From a virus: a stretch of DNA of 27,556 nt. The stretch is taken from positions 1 through 27,556 of the IMG/VR virus record IMGVR_UViG_3300013286_000046. The stretch is one strand, 5' to 3'. Within the stretch, counting starts at the first letter, position 1; each line of letters opens with the position of its first letter. The position numbers and the translations under genes were made by a program. Below the pieces are notes generated by a model. The model did not search any database and had not been told where the DNA came from. It saw nothing but the letters and a program-made list of their open reading frames with translations. Below are positions 1 through 8,600 of the stretch, one piece after another.

Positions 1-116
1 ATGCACAGAAACATCAAATTGAAGGCGGCATTGCTGATGGCAAGTCTTATAATACTGAAAAACAACAACCTAAAACAACGATTGACGCTGGCGCAAAAAG
101 TCCGCCTTCGCCTTAA
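1..116 (+). CDS. C-terminal end of an unidentified upstream gene (partial)
   Basis: Frame 3 is open from the window edge to TAA at 114-116 and encodes 37 residues of a hydrophilic tail ending in AGAKSPPSP. The stop lies directly before the gp5 ribosome binding site, the spacing seen between other genes here. Frame 1 is also open (ATG at 1, stop at 121-123), but its product is a leucine- and lysine-rich peptide that looks like a shadow. The tail is too short to assign a family. In T4 the gene before 5 is baseplate wedge gene 53, so a baseplate protein is plausible, but that rests on position only. Confidence 0.5.
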   Translation, partial: AQKHQIEGGIADGKSYNTEKQQPKTTIDAGAKSPPSP

Positions 117-129
117 AGGATAACAACGT

Positions 130-1686
130 ATGGTTGCACCAAATAGAAATCCAAGTACCGATACCCGACGTCCTGCCAACGAGCTTGGCGATGGAAGACC
201 TGGGCCGTTTTTGGCCAAGGTACTACACGTAGTTGATCCTGAGTACATGGGCAAAATTCGTGTACAAATTTTGCATGTTGGATCAAACGGAAGTACTACT
301 AACGGAGAACTTGCATGGGCAAGTTATATGAGTCCATTTTTTGGAACAACTAGTGTAAACTATTTGGGTCAGTCTAGCACAGGCCAAGCGGCCTACGACG
401 ATACACAAAAAAGTTATGGCATGTGGGTTCCAACACCTGATATAGGAACTACGGTTATTGTAATGTTTATTGAAGGTATGGCAAATAAAGGTTACTGGTT
501 TGGTTGTGCTCCGGAAAAATATAAAAATTTTATGGTTCCTGGAATAGCGGCGACTAGTTTAAATACAGATTATCCAGCAACCGGCGCAATGGCATCAGAA
601 CAAACTAGAGTGCCTGTGGCAGAATATAATGCCGCGATTAATAAAAACCCAGGCGATTCTCCTACAAATGTCGTTAAACCAGTACATCCTTTTATTTTTA
701 AATCCTTAAAACGACAAGGATTAGTCAATGATGATATTCGGGGTATAACATCATCTAGTGCCAGACGAGAAACACCTAGTAGAGTTTGGGGAATTAGTAC
801 AGCCGGGCCGGTTGACAAAAAGGGCCCGACTGGAGAAATCGGATCGATTGAAGAGAAAGCCACTGCCGCCCATAGCAGATTAGGCGGAAGTAGTTTTGTT
901 ATGGATGACGGTGATGAAAAATTTATCAGAGACAAGCCAGCCTCGGAAGCTCCACCAAAATACAACTATGTACAACCTAAAACACCTCCGGTTGGCGATA
1001 CTACTATTCCGCACAACGAATTAATCCGACTACGGACTAGAACTGGCCACCAAATACTTTTACATAATAGCGAAGATTTAATTTACATTGGCAATGCAAA
1101 AGGAACAGCATGGATAGAATTAACCAGTAATGGAAAAATTGATATTTTTGCGGCTGACAGTATTAGTATACATACAAAAGCTGATTTAAATATTAGAGCT
1201 GACAGAGATATAAATTTAGAAGCAGGCCGGAATGTTAATATAAAATCTATAAACCAAACACATATTGAAGCTACCAACGATCTTTCAATAGTTGTCGGAG
1301 CAAGAGGTTTTATTACGACTAAAGGTAATTTAAATGTTAATACAACTGGCAATAATGTATTTTCAGCCACCGGCAATACTAGTTTAAAAAGCGGCGGAAC
1401 CCACGCTGAAACTGCCGATAAAATTTATATGAACAGCAGTGTTTCTGCATCGGATGCACCCGCTTCTAGTGCTTTAACTACACATCGAGTCCCTGATATT
1501 ATCGGCAGCACCGAGTCGATACTACGACGTATTCCAGCAAGAGAACCTTGGGTACATCATGAAAATTTAGACCCTGTGCAATTTAAATCAGATAATACCG
1601 ATAGAGAAGTGACAACAGCATTGACAGTTCCGGATTATTATGACAACTACACAGCACCGTTAGATACATTCAAACAAGGAAGATAA
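130..1686 (+). CDS. 5: gp5-like baseplate central spike protein, without lysozyme domain
   Basis: 518 residues. This is probably the trimeric spike at the centre of the baseplate that pierces the host envelope when the sheath contracts. Residues about 26-135 look like the gp5/VgrG OB-fold (PGPFLAKVLHVVDPEYMGKI, then a W/P-rich strand GMWVPTPDIGTTVIVMF). Residues 252-262 (GGSSFVMDDGD) and 299-340 (LRTRTGHQILLHNSEDLIYI onward) match the step into the spike in VgrG/gp5 proteins. From residue 335 to about 438 there is a strict 8-residue period of alternating hydrophobics, as expected of a triple-stranded beta-helix. T4 gp5 (575 aa) carries a lysozyme between these parts; here only about 115 residues separate them and no lysozyme-like sequence is visible. 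AAGGA at 116-120 lies 9 nt before the ATG. The gene ends 2 bp before gene 25. Confidence 0.85.
   Translation: MVAPNRNPSTDTRRPANELGDGRPGPFLAKVLHVVDPEYMGKIRVQILHVGSNGSTTNGELAWASYMSPFFGTTSVNYLGQSSTGQAAYDDTQKSYGMWVPTPDIGTTVIVMFIEGMANKGYWFGCAPEKYKNFMVPGIAATSLNTDYPATGAMASEQTRVPVAEYNAAINKNPGDSPTNVVKPVHPFIFKSLKRQGLVNDDIRGITSSSARRETPSRVWGISTAGPVDKKGPTGEIGSIEEKATAAHSRLGGSSFVMDDGDEKFIRDKPASEAPPKYNYVQPKTPPVGDTTIPHNELIRLRTRTGHQILLHNSEDLIYIGNAKGTAWIELTSNGKIDIFAADSISIHTKADLNIRADRDINLEAGRNVNIKSINQTHIEATNDLSIVVGARGFITTKGNLNVNTTGNNVFSATGNTSLKSGGTHAETADKIYMNSSVSASDAPASSALTTHRVPDIIGSTESILRRIPAREPWVHHENLDPVQFKSDNTDREVTTALTVPDYYDNYTAPLDTFKQGR
1132..1443 (+). repeat. Octad repeats encoding the gp5 beta-helix needle
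   Basis: Residues 335-438 of the gp5-like protein divide into 13 consecutive octads of the form x-x-[ILV]-x-[ILV]-x-x-x, for example ADLNIRAD, RDINLEAG, RNVNIKSI, NQTHIEAT, NDLSIVVG. The register holds without indels from G335, and the last three octads are weaker. T4 gp5 has a related eight-residue repeat in its needle. The run is followed by an 80-residue tail (439-518) that is not repetitive and may hold the tip or a tip-protein docking site. Confidence 0.8.
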
Positions 1687-1688
1687 TA

Positions 1689-2138
1689 ATGGCAACAGAT
1701 TTATATAATAAAATTACAATTCCGGCTGTGCCTGTTACTTCAGTGCCGTCGCCTAAAGCCTACAAAGGATTTAGCACAGTCAATACTGCCAGTGAAAATT
1801 TTGCACTGTATGATTTTGAATTAATTAAACAAGATTTAATAAACTATTTTCATATTCGAAAAGGCGAACGTCTGATGAATCCGGCTTGGGGAACAATTAT
1901 ATGGGATAGTTTGTTTGAACCCATGACCGAGCAGTTAAAAGAACAGATTGTTTCTAATGTCAATGACATTATTAATTCAGACCCGCGTTTAGTAGCAAAA
2001 AACATACTTGTTACTACCTACGAAAGCGGCATACAAATAGAATGTACGCTAACTTATTTGCCTTACAATATTACCCAGAGTATGCAATTGAAATTTGATC
2101 AGGATAACGGTATTGCAAGCAATAGAGTTGGGTATTAA
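1689..2138 (+). CDS. 25: gp25-like baseplate wedge protein / sheath initiator
   Basis: 149 residues, close to T4 gp25 (132 aa). The gp25/GPW family lies in the baseplate where the first sheath ring is laid down and is shared with type VI secretion (TssE). The core runs from about residue 40 to 140: YDFELIKQDLINYFHIRKGE, then RLMNPAWGTIIWDSLFEP, then a helix with EQIVSNVNDIINSDPR and a closing beta segment with IQIECTLTYLPYN. The R-x-x-x-P-x-x-G and LFEP motifs are the family hallmarks. The first 35 residues are a proline-rich extension that looks disordered. AAGGA at 1676-1680 lies 8 nt before the ATG, inside the end of the gp5 gene, so the two are probably translated from one message. Confidence 0.95.
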   Translation: MATDLYNKITIPAVPVTSVPSPKAYKGFSTVNTASENFALYDFELIKQDLINYFHIRKGERLMNPAWGTIIWDSLFEPMTEQLKEQIVSNVNDIINSDPRLVAKNILVTTYESGIQIECTLTYLPYNITQSMQLKFDQDNGIASNRVGY

Positions 2139-2185
2139 GTACGTACATAATAAAAAACAATAAATACGATTACTAGGATATATTC
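2139..2185 (+). promoter_or_regulatory. Intergenic gap with candidate T4-type late promoter (AATAAATA) before gene 6
   Basis: This is the only gap of more than 15 bp between genes in the window. AATAAATA at 2159-2166 fits the NATAAATA -10 element I recall for marine T4-like phage late genes and differs from T4 TATAAATA at the first base. Late promoters of this type need no -35 box because the phage sliding clamp and gp55 sigma act instead. A start near 2173 would leave a leader of about a dozen nt. AGGA at 2175-2178 is the gene 6 ribosome binding site, 7 nt from the ATG. GTACGTAC at 2139-2146 is an 8-bp palindrome directly after the gene 25 stop, too short to be a terminator. The same 8-mer also occurs inside coding sequence at 15938-15945, so position is part of the argument. 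Confidence 0.5.
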
Positions 2186-5100
2186 ATGAGCTCAACCGAT
2201 AGACAAAATAGACTGTTAATTAACCAGGATTGGACCAAAGTTTACCAGTCTTTCCGTAATGCGGACTTTCAAAGTTACGACTTTGAAAACTTACGCCGCA
2301 CTATGATTGACTATATCCGTCAAAATTTTCCTGAAGATTTCAACGATTATATTGAGTCAAGCGAGTACTTGGCCCTTATCGACCTCATTGCTTATATTGG
2401 TCAAAGCATAGCTTTCCGCGTTGATTTAAATGCCCGCGAAAACTTTTTAGAACTTGCTACCCGTAGGGATAGTGTACTAAGATTAGCAAGGCTTCTAGGC
2501 TATAATGCAAAGCGTAATATTCCTAGTAACGGTTTATTAAAATTTACAAACGTTACAACAACTGAAAATGTCATCGACAGCAACGGCCGCAACGTAGCCA
2601 ATCAAGTTATCACATGGAATGATACTACCAATAGCAATTGGTATGAACAATTTATTGGTGTTTTAAATGCGGCATTTAATACAACTCAGCAATTTGGAAA
2701 TCCTAGTGATAGTGCAACTATTAACGGAATTCCTAGTGAACAATATCGTTTTAACGCTAATAATACTAATGTTCCAGTTTTTGGATTTACTAAAACTGTA
2801 AACGGCACCAGTATGGATTTTGAAGTTACTAGTACTACATTTAGCAATCAAACATACATTTACGAAGAAGCACCAAGAATTGCTAATCCTATGGCATGTG
2901 TGTATAGAAATGACGGCCAAGGTAACGGCAGTGCAAACACTGGATTCTTTTTTAACTTTACTCAGGGTAATTTAAATCAAGGTACGTTTACTATTTCTCA
3001 ACCAACCACAAATCAAAGCATCGATTTCAATAGTTCAAACATTAATAATACAGACATCTGGTTGTATAAATTAGATGCCACTGGAGCAGAAGGTTCATTG
3101 TGGACACAGGTACCTGCATTAACGGGTAACAACATTATCTATAATAGTTTAAACAAGGCTATTAAAAATATTTATAGCGTAACAACAAAAGCCAGCGATC
3201 AGATTAGTATTAATTTTAGTGACGGCAATTTTGGAACATTACCGATTGGAACCTTTAGGTCATATTATAGAATTAGTAATGGAGAAACTTATACAATTAA
3301 TCCTCAAGATATAAGAGGTGTTACATTAAATATTCCTTACATTAGTTCTACTAATCAAACGCAAACATTAACTATCACATTAGAATTACCAACTGGTGTG
3401 TCGAATGCTAGTGCCAGTGAAACGAATGACGAAGTAAAACAAAATGCTCCTGCAACATACTACACTCAGAATCGTATGATTACTGGCGAAGATTACAATA
3501 TTAGCCCGTTGTCAGTTACTCAAGAGGTTGCAAAAGTAAAAGCAGTAAACCGTTCAAGTAGCGGAATAAGCCGATATTTTGATTTAGTCGATCCAACCGG
3601 AAAATATTCAAGTACAAATTTATTTGCCGACGATGGCGTTCTTTATCAACAAGATTTTAGTACAAATTTTAATTTTACTTATTCTAATAGAACACAAGCT
3701 TCTAATATAATTCACAATCAAATATTTGAAATATTAAATGATCCAAATCTACGCAATTTTTATTACAGCAAGTACAATGGAGTTAACACTACCAGTTTAG
3801 GAATTACATGGTATCAAAAATCATCAGATAGTAATTACTCAACTGGATATGTTGGAAGTTCAACGATTGATGGAAAGCCTTACCAAGTTGGCAGTACTAC
3901 CAGTACAGACTTACAGTTTTTAGTAGTAGGTTCACTGATTAAATTTGTTGCACCTACCGGAAAATATTTTAATCTTAATAATAAAAACGCATTAGTTACA
4001 GGTACTTCGACTACGTCAAATACCAGCACTTATATATGGACAGAAGTTACTGGTATAGTAGGCGACGGCACTGCTAGTGGTACTGGCGTTTTAACTACCG
4101 GGTTAGGTCCATTGTCGTTAAATGATATCATACCAACCGGTGCGTCGATTGCTCAAATTATTCCTGCTTGGAAAGTAATTATCAGCAGTAGTGTAATATC
4201 TACAATGATTGATCTAATAGCAAATAGTAGTCCGTTTGGATTACGTTACGATCTTGGCACACAAAGCTGGCAAATTGTTTTTCAATCTAATTTAAATTCA
4301 ATAGAACAGTTTAATTTAAATCACCAAGGCGATACTACCAATTTAAAATTAGACTCTAGCTGGTTATTATTATTTGTAACTGATACTATAACATACACTG
4401 TTACAACAAGAAAATTACAATATATTTTTGAAAGTAATGAACAGTTGCGTTTTTACTTTGATTCAACACAGCGTATCTATGATAGTACATTGAGACAGGT
4501 TGTCAACGACGAAGTTAAAATACTAGGAATCAATACACAACCGGGGAGTGTACAACCGTTTACATTTGATCAGCGGTTTAAAATTGTTTCAACTTTTGTT
4601 GGATTAGATGGATACATAGATACTAAAAAAATTATAATCACTTTTGGAGATAAGACTGGAACAGCAGTTGTACAAGATCCTGATGCATTTAATAATATTG
4701 TGTATAATAATGCTGTTCCTACCTATATTGTATTAAAATTATATACAGTTGAACAAGGGCAGCAAGATTACAAATATGTTGATAATACAAATGGTACGGT
4801 GTTGATATATGCTAATGCAAGCAAACTATCGGCTTATTCTAATTATACTGATGGACAGTATTTTTATTTTACTGATTCAGATACAGTTTTAAAATTAAAC
4901 CAAGCCACTAGTACATTAATACCAAGTCTGGATTATAGGGTGTTTATTGGCCGTGACAAATTAAAATTTCAATACACTCATAGTGCCGATAATCAAAGTC
5001 GTATCGATCCGGGTGTAAGTAATATTGTTGATATTTTTGTATTGACCAAGGGATATGATATTGTTTTTAGACAATGGTTATCAAATTCAATCACTACAAA

Positions 5101-5647
5101 ACCGTTACCTCCAAGCAGTGACGAGTTATATAATACAATAGCTCCTAGTTTAAATTTAATTAAATCTATCAGCGATGAAATTATATACCATCCAGTAAAA
5201 TATAAAATTTTATTTGGCACAAAAGCGGAATCGCAATACAAGGCACAATTTAAAGTTATTGTAAACCCAACAGTAGTTGTAAGTAACAACGACATCAAGA
5301 CTCAAATTCTTGCGGCAATTAATAAATTCTTTGAACTAGGCAATTTTGATTTTGGTGATACATTTTATTTTTCAGAACTAGCAACTTATGTTATGAATAT
5401 ATTGTCGCCAAACATTACTAATTTTGTAATCGTGCCTACAGGCAATACATTATCGTTTGGCGGCTTATTTGAAATTACAGCCGGGCCTGATGAAGTATTC
5501 ATTAGTGCCGCGACAGTAAACAACATAGATGTTGTAACAGCAATAACCCCAACAACAATTAACAGCCTTGGTAATGTAACATCTTCAACAAACGTGTTAT
5601 CTAATCAAGCATTAACAAGCTCAGCTTACGGATCAACTAATGTCTGA
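2186..5647 (+). CDS. 6: gp6-like baseplate wedge protein, long form
   Basis: 1153 residues, against 660 in T4 gp6. gp6 forms the inner ring that joins neighbouring wedges and holds the baseplate together. The N-terminal 110 residues carry the family signature: FENLRRTMIDYIRQNFPEDF, then YLALIDLIAYIGQSIAFRVD, then LNARENFLELATRRDSVLRL. A second conserved block lies at about residues 420-445 (YYTQNRMITGEDYNISP). The C-terminal alpha/beta region at about 1025-1075 (IKTQILAAINKFFELGNFDF) resembles the baseplate J/gp6 ending. The extra length lies in beta-rich, Asn/Ser/Thr-rich middle sections at about 115-420 and 470-1000; long gp6 forms are what I recall from marine T4-like phages. The stop overlaps the next start (ATGTCTGA, 5640-5647). 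Confidence 0.93.
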   Translation: MSSTDRQNRLLINQDWTKVYQSFRNADFQSYDFENLRRTMIDYIRQNFPEDFNDYIESSEYLALIDLIAYIGQSIAFRVDLNARENFLELATRRDSVLRLARLLGYNAKRNIPSNGLLKFTNVTTTENVIDSNGRNVANQVITWNDTTNSNWYEQFIGVLNAAFNTTQQFGNPSDSATINGIPSEQYRFNANNTNVPVFGFTKTVNGTSMDFEVTSTTFSNQTYIYEEAPRIANPMACVYRNDGQGNGSANTGFFFNFTQGNLNQGTFTISQPTTNQSIDFNSSNINNTDIWLYKLDATGAEGSLWTQVPALTGNNIIYNSLNKAIKNIYSVTTKASDQISINFSDGNFGTLPIGTFRSYYRISNGETYTINPQDIRGVTLNIPYISSTNQTQTLTITLELPTGVSNASASETNDEVKQNAPATYYTQNRMITGEDYNISPLSVTQEVAKVKAVNRSSSGISRYFDLVDPTGKYSSTNLFADDGVLYQQDFSTNFNFTYSNRTQASNIIHNQIFEILNDPNLRNFYYSKYNGVNTTSLGITWYQKSSDSNYSTGYVGSSTIDGKPYQVGSTTSTDLQFLVVGSLIKFVAPTGKYFNLNNKNALVTGTSTTSNTSTYIWTEVTGIVGDGTASGTGVLTTGLGPLSLNDIIPTGASIAQIIPAWKVIISSSVISTMIDLIANSSPFGLRYDLGTQSWQIVFQSNLNSIEQFNLNHQGDTTNLKLDSSWLLLFVTDTITYTVTTRKLQYIFESNEQLRFYFDSTQRIYDSTLRQVVNDEVKILGINTQPGSVQPFTFDQRFKIVSTFVGLDGYIDTKKIIITFGDKTGTAVVQDPDAFNNIVYNNAVPTYIVLKLYTVEQGQQDYKYVDNTNGTVLIYANASKLSAYSNYTDGQYFYFTDSDTVLKLNQATSTLIPSLDYRVFIGRDKLKFQYTHSADNQSRIDPGVSNIVDIFVLTKGYDIVFRQWLSNSITTKPLPPSSDELYNTIAPSLNLIKSISDEIIYHPVKYKILFGTKAESQYKAQFKVIVNPTVVVSNNDIKTQILAAINKFFELGNFDFGDTFYFSELATYVMNILSPNITNFVIVPTGNTLSFGGLFEITAGPDEVFISAATVNNIDVVTAITPTTINSLGNVTSSTNVLSNQALTSSAYGSTNV

Positions 5648-8600
5648 TAAAATCAATCCAACCGGATCAAGTTCACAAACCGCTGTAGATTTAATTCCTA
5701 AATTTTACCAAACTCGCGACAATGTAAAGTTTATACAATCTACTATCGATCAATTGGTTCAAAAAGGAACCACTCGAAAAATCAGCGGGTATATTGGACG
5801 AGAAAATGCTAAATCTGCTTCGGGCCCGGATATTTTTATCGATGCTGTTGATGCCACTCGACAAAATTATCAACTTGAGCCCGGTGTAGTAGTAAATGAT
5901 CGTTTAGGAAATACAACATTTTTTAAAGATTATATCGATTATATTAATCAATTAAATGTATTTGGTGGTAATACAGATAATCATGAACGTATTAACAAAC
6001 AAGAATTTTATAGTTGGAATCCCCATATTGACTGGGACAAATTTGTAAACTTCCAACAGTATTACTGGTTGCCGTACGGCCCTGAAACAATTACAGTTTA
6101 TGGCCAGAACAAGAACGTTACTAGTACATACACTGTTGTTGTAGAAGAAGAACTAGCTACTAAAGAATACTTGTTTACTCCTAATGGATTGACTCGAAAC
6201 CCGAGCATTGTACTATATAGAGGCCAAACTTATCATTTTGATATCACAAGCGTAGGCGAACCTTTCAGTATTAAAACTGCTAGAACATTTGGTAAGCAAG
6301 ATAGATATATTGACGATGCAAAATCAGTAGATCGCTTCGGGGTTACCACAGGCAGGGTAACATTTACTGTTCCTGATAATGCTCCAGATTTACTATACTA
6401 TGTTAGTGAAAATGACCCTAACCTAGGCGGGGTTATTAAAATCCTTGACATCAAAGAAAATAGTTCAATCGATGTTGAAGCCGACTTCTTAGGAAAGAAA
6501 ACATATACATTACCTTCCGGAGATCCGGTTAGTAACGGCATGAAAGTATCATTTGGCGGCAACGTTACTCCTGAAAACTATTCAACTGGCGAATATTACG
6601 TTGAAGGAGTTGGTACTGCAATCACTCTTGTACCGACTACTGTGTTAGAAGTAATTGGCGCTTATACAGAAACAAAAGTATTAAATTATGACGAAACACC
6701 TTTTGATCAATTTCCGTTAGATCAAACTAGTACCTATGCAAATTCTCAAGATTATATTGTAATTAATCGCGGTGCAGTAGATAAAAATGCATGGAGTCGA
6801 TACAATCGTTGGTTCCATAAAGACGTTGTTGCGGTTAGTGCAACGTTAAATGGCGCCGACTTAAATTTAAATCAAACAGTAAGAGCAACCCGTCCTATTA
6901 TTGAATTTGAAGCCGGACTGCGATTATTTAATTTTGGTAGCGTTGCTATTAACGATGTAGATGTAATTGATACTTTTACAACAGATGCATTTAATACCAT
7001 CGAAGGATCTGCCGGATATAATATAGACGGGGTACAATTAACAGAGGGTATGAAAGTTATTTTCTTAGCTGAAAAAGATTCTTTAATACAAAATAATGTT
7101 TATTTGGTTCGATTTATTAACATACAAAATGCAGGTAGTGGTAAACCTCAAATACATTTGGAATTATTAAAAACTCCTAGTATTGATAATACTGTATTAG
7201 TGAGACAAGGTAACTCTTATCAGGGATACATGTTTTGGTTCAACGGCAAAACATGGATCTATAGCCAACAAAAAACTAAGGTAAACCAAGCCCCGTTATT
7301 TGACTTGGTCGATAATACTAAAACTTTATTATCTAGTTATTCGGGTAGTACATTTGCAGGAACAAAATTATTTTCGTATAAAGTTGGAACCGGAACAAAT
7401 GACAGTGTCTTAGGATTTCCGCTAAGTTATCAAAATATTAATAATATCGGAGATATTAAATTTGAATTTAATCTGTTAACAGATACTTTTAACTATAAAG
7501 AAAACGATTTATTAATTACTAAAAGTATTAACACTGGATTTTTAAAAAAATTAAACTATGTTAATACTGTATTGTATACGAACGGCTGGCAAACAAGCGC
7601 AGTTACACGATACCAGGCTGGAGTTAGAATTTACAAAAATTCTAATAAAGTTAATAATTTTCCATTAGATATCTACGATAATAAAACTGATCTTACAGAT
7701 TTAGAAGTTAGAATTTATATTAACGGTATTCGATTAGATAAAAACAAATGGTCTATAATAGATGCGGCGAATTATAAAGTAATTAAGTTTGTATCAAATA
7801 TTGAATTAACAGATGTATTAACTATAAAAGCATTTGCTAAACAGGCGATTAATAAAAACGGGTATTATGAAATACCAATTAATTTACAAAATAATCCTTT
7901 AAACGAAGACATGACTATGTTTACGTTGGGGGAAGTAAGCGACCATGTTAACAGTATTATTGATAATTTACAATCTTTGTTCACCGGAACATTTCCAGGC
8001 GATAATAATCTTAGAGATTTAGGTAACATTACACAGTACGGAACAAAATTTGTACAACATAGTAGTCCTGCAAGTTTTAGTTTATTTCATGTTGCATCGG
8101 AAGATAGCAATGTTGTAAAATCTTTAGAACAAGCAAAAAACGATTACGGTAAATTTAAACGTAATTTTATTGCTAAATCCCAGACGTTAGGAACACACGG
8201 TGATCCGGTATCGCAAGTAGATTCAATTTTACTTAAACTCACATTAAATAAATCTAAGTTAGCACCGTATTATTTTAGCGACATGTTACCGTTTGGCGCC
8301 AAGAAGGTTAGTAATTATACTGTGGTTGACCCTAGGATTACAAGTTATCCATTGACTAATATATTCGACAATACTGTTTTGTCAAATAAAGCGGTCAGTG
8401 TGTATATCGGTACAACACAATTATTATACGGATTAGATTATACATTTACAACTGATGGGTATGTAAATATTACTGCACCGTTAACAAAAAATAAAACAAT
8501 CACAGTTTATGAGTATGACAGTACAGACGGTTGTTATATACCATCTACTCCTACAAAATTAGGATTGTGGCCAAAGTCTACTCCTGAAATTTTCCTAGAT

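Noticed and set aside
48-53. TATAAT, a perfect sigma70 -10 hexamer upstream of the gp5 gene
   Set aside because: No -35 element at usable distance (TTGCTG is 11 bp away, TTGAAG 23 bp away), and it lies inside the upstream coding frame of AT-rich DNA where such hexamers are common.
1-123. Frame 1 peptide from ATG at 1 to TAA at 121-123
   Set aside because: It is basic and leucine-rich, unlike the other proteins here, and its stop falls after the gp5 ribosome binding site. The frame 3 tail fits spacing and composition better.
2139-2146. GTACGTAC palindrome after gene 25 as a terminator
   Set aside because: Four base pairs with no loop and no T-run after it; too weak for a rho-independent terminator.
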